From: Chitinophaga caseinilytica
Lineage (GTDB): Bacteria; Bacteroidota; Bacteroidia; Chitinophagales; Chitinophagaceae
NCBI RefSeq assembly: GCF_038396765.1
Contig: NZ_CP150096.1
Coordinates: forward strand, 3,951,001 to 4,015,000
Reading direction: 5' to 3'
DNA: 64,000 bases
Shown: positions 60,470 to 64,000 of the stretch, one piece after another
How positions within the stretch are numbered: the first letter of the stretch is position 1
Layout of the letters: each line of letters opens with the position of its first letter
The notes under the pieces: model-generated
What the model was told of the DNA's origin: nothing
Seen by the model: only the letters and a program-made list of their open reading frames with translations
Database searches by the model: none
Translations under genes and position numbers: made by a program

Positions 60470-60898
60470 TCAGTTTTGCATTGATTTTGCCTGAAATGCG
60501 ACGGCGTACAGCTTCATCTGTTTGAGCATGGAAAGAAGCCCGTTGGAACGTGTGGGGGAGAGGTGACTGGTCAAACCGATGGCATCGATGAAGTAGATTT
60601 CCGCTTCTGCGATGTCTTTCGGCGGATGCCCGCTCAGCACCTGGATCACGAGGCTCACGAGCCCTTTGGTGATCACGGCGTCGCTGTCGGCCGTAAAGAC
60701 CAGCTTTCCGTCCTGCAGTTCCGCGTGCAGCCAAACCTTGCTCTGGCATCCGCGGATGAGGTTGTCGTCCGTCTTGTATTTCGGGTCAATGAGCGGCAGG
60801 TCTTTGCCCAGCTGAATGATGTATTCGTATTTCTCCATCCAGTCGCCAAACACTTCGAAATCCTCGATGATCCTGTCCTGTTGCTCTTTGATTGTCAT
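60470..60898 (-). CDS. sufE: Cysteine desulfuration protein SufE
   Basis: 142 residues. The sulfur acceptor Cys51 lies in LIRGCQSKVWLHA, the invariant SufE motif, with RIIEDFEVFGDWMEKYEYIIQLG before it and SPTRSNGLLSMLKQMK after it. SufE takes persulfide sulfur from SufS and passes it to the scaffold. The start is 12 bases from the sufS stop. Confidence 0.95.
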   Translation of the reverse strand: MTIKEQQDRIIEDFEVFGDWMEKYEYIIQLGKDLPLIDPKYKTDDNLIRGCQSKVWLHAELQDGKLVFTADSDAVITKGLVSLVIQVLSGHPPKDIAEAEIYFIDAIGLTSHLSPTRSNGLLSMLKQMKLYAVAFQAKSMQN

Positions 60899-60910
60899 GT
60901 CGTTCTAAAT

Positions 60911-62155
60911 TTATCCCAGCAAAGTTACGGCTTTCCGCACACCTTCCACCAGCCGGTCGATATCGTCTGTCGTGTTATAAACAGCGAGCGACGCGCGTAC
61001 CGTTCCGGGAATGCCGAAGCGGTCGCACAGCGGTTGGGTGCAATGGTGGCCCGTCCGCACCGCGATGCCCTGCTGATCGAGCAGTACGCCTACATCTGAG
61101 GGGTGCGTATCGCCCACGAGGAACGAAATGGCGCCGCTGCGATGTTTGGCTTCCCCGATGAAACGGAGGCCTTCGATCTGTTTGAGCGCGGCTACGGCGT
61201 ATTCCGTCAGCTGATGTTCGTATGCCTGTATCTTATGGATCCCGACCTTGTTCACCCAGGCCACGGCTGCGCCGAGCCCGATGGCTTCACAGATGGCGGG
61301 AGTGCCGGCTTCGAATTTCAGGGGAACGTCGGCATAAGTCGTTTTTTCGAAAGTAACGTGCTTGATCATGTCGCCACCGCCCTGATAGGGAGGCAGTTGT
61401 TCCAGCCAGCTTTCCTTTCCGAAAAGAATGCCGATGCCGGTGGGCCCGAACAGTTTGTGGCCCGACAGCGCCAGGAAATCGACATCCAGCTCATGCACCT
61501 TGATTGGCGTATGTGCAGCGGCCTGCGCGGCGTCGAGCATCACGGGGATGCCTTGTTCGTGCGCGAGGTCGATGATGTCTTTGACGGGGTTTACGGTGCC
61601 GAGGGTATTGGAAATCCAGGTGATGGAAACCAGTTTCACGCGCGGGTTGAGCATGGAGCGGAAAGCGTCCATGTCGAGCTCGCCTTTGTCCGAAATGGGG
61701 ACCACCTTCAGTTTCGCGCCTTTTTCCTCGCAGGCGAGCTGCCAGGGAACGATGTTGGAGTGGTGCTCCATGGCGGAAATGATGATCTCGTCGCCTTCCC
61801 TGAGGAAAGATTTACGGAAACCGGCGGCCACCAGGTTGATGGCGTCTGTCGTACCCTTGGTGAACACCACTTCGTGATGATGTGCGCCGATGAAGGCGGC
61901 CACGGCGTGGCGGGCGGCTTCGTAGGCGGCTGTCGCCTGCTGGCTCAGCGTATGCACCCCGCGGTGCACGTTGCTGTTATATTGGGTGTAATATTCCTGC
62001 ATGGAACGGATCACCGAAACGGGCTTCTGCGTAGTGGCTCCATTGTCCAGATACACGAGGGGCCGCCCGTTGACGGTTTGCTGGAGGATGGGGAATTCAT
62101 TCCTGATCAGCTCCACTTCCGGCCATAAAATATCTTGTGCAGTCGCTGTTTCCAT
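60911..62155 (-). CDS. sufS: Cysteine desulfurase SufS
   Basis: 414 residues. Class V PLP-fold features: VYLDNGATTQKP, NVHRGVHTLSQQAT, the PLP lysine in LSGHKLFGPTGIGIL and the persulfide Cys372 in TGHHCTQPL, typical of the SufS (group II) desulfurases. It mobilises sulfur from cysteine for Fe-S cluster assembly. The start lies 27 bases after the sufD stop, and sufE follows after 12 bases. Confidence 0.96.
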   Translation of the reverse strand: METATAQDILWPEVELIRNEFPILQQTVNGRPLVYLDNGATTQKPVSVIRSMQEYYTQYNSNVHRGVHTLSQQATAAYEAARHAVAAFIGAHHHEVVFTKGTTDAINLVAAGFRKSFLREGDEIIISAMEHHSNIVPWQLACEEKGAKLKVVPISDKGELDMDAFRSMLNPRVKLVSITWISNTLGTVNPVKDIIDLAHEQGIPVMLDAAQAAAHTPIKVHELDVDFLALSGHKLFGPTGIGILFGKESWLEQLPPYQGGGDMIKHVTFEKTTYADVPLKFEAGTPAICEAIGLGAAVAWVNKVGIHKIQAYEHQLTEYAVAALKQIEGLRFIGEAKHRSGAISFLVGDTHPSDVGVLLDQQGIAVRTGHHCTQPLCDRFGIPGTVRASLAVYNTTDDIDRLVEGVRKAVTLLG

Positions 62156-62182
62156 GGTCCTTCCGGGTTTTAAGGGTGAAGG

Positions 62183-63490
62183 CTAGGCGTGCAGGTATTG
62201 CGATGCGATTTGCTCTACCTGTTTGCGCACAGCCGGGATGGTCACCTTGGCGGTGATATCGAACGCGAACGCTTTCACGAGCAGGTTGCGGGCTTCCGCT
62301 TCGCCGATGCCGCGGGCGCGCAGGTAAAACAGCGCGTCGTCGCTCACCTGGCCGATCGTACAACCGTGGCTGCATTTCACGTCGTCCGCGAAAATTTCCA
62401 GCTGCGGTTTGGTGTAGATCGCTGCGTCAGGACTGATCACCAGGTTGTTGTTTTGCTGGAAAGCGTTGGTTTTCTGCGCATCTTCATGCACATAGATCTT
62501 TCCGTTGAACACGCCGGTGGCTTTGTCCATCAGTACGCCGCGGTACAGTTCGTTGCTTTCGCAGTGGGGCATGCGGTGGTCGACAGACGTGTGGTTGTCG
62601 ATCAGCTGGCTGCCGGCTGCGATATAGAAGCCGTACATGTGCGTTTCGGTCCTTTCCTCGTCCAGCGAAATGTTGAGATTATTGCGGACGAAGTCGGAAT
62701 CGGTGAGGGTGAAAGTATAGTTGTTATAGAGGCTTTTGCCTTTCTGTTCCACCAGGTTCTGGTTGATGAAACGGAGTTGGCTGCCGCCGGTCTGTAACTG
62801 GTATTGGCTCAGTTGGGCGCGTTCCGAAACGATGGATTCGGTAACGCTGTTGATCACCACGTTATCGGTAAGACCGATACCCGCGGCCGATTCCACGATC
62901 TGCACGGAAGCGCCTTCGTTCACGACCACGAGGTGGCGGGGATTGAAGAGGCGGGGCTGATCGGCGAGGTAGAGGTGTACCACCTGGATGGGTTGTTCTA
63001 CCTGTGCTTTGGCTTTCACTTCGATGAACAGGCCGTCATTGAAAAGGGCGGCGTTCAGCTGCGCGAAATGAAACTCGGCGATCTTGGGGCTTTGGTGGAA
63101 ATAACGTTCCACGGCGGGCTGCGAACCGGCTTCGCTCATTTTGCTCACGGTCACCTGTGTGGCGGGCGGCAATTGGGAAAGATGGGCTTGCAATACGCCG
63201 TTTACGAGCACGAGGCGGTAAGTGTCGGGGAGGAGCAGGCCGGTGGCTTCGAGCTGCGCGGCCGTCACTTCCGGTACTTCCGGCAGGGTAACCTGGATGT
63301 CGTTCTTGAAAAACGGCACTACATTGGTGTATTTCCAGTCTTCCACTTTTACCGTCGGGATGCCGCCGAGGGCGAGGAACTGTTTCAGTGCCGCTTCCCG
63401 GCCGGTGAACCAGCCATTGGCGGAAAACTGCGCGCCAAAAAGCGCGGGCAATGCCTCGTTGAATGATATATTTTTAGTTGCGGTCGTCAT
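62183..63490 (-). CDS. sufD: Fe-S cluster assembly protein SufD
   Basis: 435 residues. The N-terminal helical part (ALPALFGAQFSANGWFTGREAALKQF) is followed by the SufB/SufD beta-helix and the terminal signature: HEDAQKTNAFQQNNNLVISP, CSHGCTIGQVSDDALFYLRARGIGEAEARNLLVKAF. SufD pairs with SufB and SufC in the scaffold complex. Three bases separate it from the sufC stop. Confidence 0.96.
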   Translation of the reverse strand: MTTATKNISFNEALPALFGAQFSANGWFTGREAALKQFLALGGIPTVKVEDWKYTNVVPFFKNDIQVTLPEVPEVTAAQLEATGLLLPDTYRLVLVNGVLQAHLSQLPPATQVTVSKMSEAGSQPAVERYFHQSPKIAEFHFAQLNAALFNDGLFIEVKAKAQVEQPIQVVHLYLADQPRLFNPRHLVVVNEGASVQIVESAAGIGLTDNVVINSVTESIVSERAQLSQYQLQTGGSQLRFINQNLVEQKGKSLYNNYTFTLTDSDFVRNNLNISLDEERTETHMYGFYIAAGSQLIDNHTSVDHRMPHCESNELYRGVLMDKATGVFNGKIYVHEDAQKTNAFQQNNNLVISPDAAIYTKPQLEIFADDVKCSHGCTIGQVSDDALFYLRARGIGEAEARNLLVKAFAFDITAKVTIPAVRKQVEQIASQYLHA

Positions 63491-63493
63491 GTG

Positions 63494-64000
63494 TTATTGT
63501 ACAGGTTCTTCTAAACGGATGTCTTCTTTCAGCCAGTCGTAGCCTTTTTCTTCCAGTTCCAGCGCCAGTTCCTTGGTGCCGGATTTCACGATGCGGCCGT
63601 TGTAGAGCACGTGTACAAAGTCGGGAACGATGTATTCCAGCAGGCGCTGGTAGTGGGTGATGATGATAAAGGCGTTGTCTTTGCTGCGCAGTTTGTTGAC
63701 ACCGGCAGATACGATGCGGAGGGCGTCGATATCCAGTCCGGAGTCGGTTTCGTCCATGATCGCGAGTTTGGGCTCGAGCATGGCCATCTGGAAGATGTCG
63801 TTGCGTTTCTTTTCACCGCCGGAGAAACCTTCGTTCAGGGAGCGGTTCATGAGGTTGGCATCGAATTCCATGAGCTTCTGTTTGCTTTTCAGCATGTCCA
63901 GGAAAGCTTTGGCCTGCATGGGAGGTTCGCCGTGATAGGCGCGGATCTCGTTAACGGCCGTTTTGAGGAAGTTGATGTTGGAAACCCCGGGAATTTCTAC
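63494..64000 (-). CDS. sufC: Fe-S cluster assembly ATPase SufC (5' end beyond the window)
   Basis: About 169 C-terminal residues are present; the frame runs through the right edge. [24 protein letters not shown] is the SufC ABC signature, [18 protein letters not shown] the Walker B and D-loop, and [20 protein letters not shown] the switch histidine. The Walker A region lies outside the window. SufC is the ATPase of the SufBCD scaffold and is transcribed with sufD. Confidence 0.95.
   Translation of the reverse strand, partial: VEIPGVSNINFLKTAVNEIRAYHGEPPMQAKAFLDMLKSKQKLMEFDANLMNRSLNEGFSGGEKKRNDIFQMAMLEPKLAIMDETDSGLDIDALRIVSAGVNKLRSKDNAFIIITHYQRLLEYIVPDFVHVLYNGRIVKSGTKELALELEEKGYDWLKEDIRLEEPVQ

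Overview
The window looks like chromosomal DNA of a member of the Bacteroidota, most likely Chitinophagaceae (Chitinophaga-like). The evidence is a SusC/SusD pair with a hybrid two-component regulator, SPII lipoproteins, CarboxypepD_reg-like N-termini on outer-membrane proteins, Bacteroidota-style TAnnTTTG boxes close to start codons, a suf operon in sufC-D-S-E-T order, and fairly GC-rich codon use. I saw no rRNA, tRNA, CRISPR array, IS element or prophage. About 57 protein genes are supported.

Layout. 0-4.4 kb: end of an unknown gene, a zf-TFIIB zinc-ribbon gene with an apparent frameshift, a TerC-family membrane protein, then a TetR regulator, an MBL-fold hydrolase (also frameshifted near its end) and a DUF1348 protein, followed by small unknowns. 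4.5-11 kb: a LysR regulator with a likely LysR box, secreted/lipoprotein unknowns, a Dabb protein, a metallophosphoesterase, a SRPBCC protein and a membrane class III nucleotide cyclase. 11-17 kb: a fusion of an outer-membrane-type CarboxypepD_reg/DUF5686-like region with a class C beta-lactamase domain, an AT-rich patch with a mosaic membrane/coiled-coil gene, and an ECF sigma factor overlapping a 4-TM protein. 17-24 kb: a DUF1080 hydrolase divergent from a GH2 enzyme, an M16 protease and a TSUP permease. 23.6-29.6 kb, all on the minus strand: a membrane LytTR regulator, a TonB-dependent receptor, and the beta-helix / diheme cytochrome pair known as SO2929/SO2930. 29.7-32 kb: an S1-domain protein, a START-like protein and a hypothetical gene whose 3' end is the first unit of a 73-74 bp tandem array. 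32-46 kb: P1, S10 and M1 peptidases, GH31, metallophosphoesterase, DNA polymerase IV, DsbA/FrnE-like oxidoreductase, ASCH protein and others. 46.5-58.6 kb: a compact polysaccharide utilization locus (hybrid regulator, SusC, SusD, surface glycan-binding protein, one glycosidase). 59.6-64 kb: a free methionine-R-sulfoxide reductase and the suf iron-sulfur operon, with sufC running off the window.

The signals most worth following are: (1) the 31.41-32.04 kb tandem array, eight and a half 73-74 bp units with a four-unit higher-order period that begins exactly in frame inside a coding sequence; (2) the LytTR / TonB receptor / beta-helix / diheme cytochrome cluster, with three GGGGTGAA direct repeats at LytTR-like 20-21 bp spacing just upstream of the receptor gene; (3) the lactamase fusion; (4) the AT-rich mosaic gene; (5) two homopolymer frameshifts near the left end, which may be assembly errors. 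All functional statements come from reading the sequence and from family knowledge; no database search was run.
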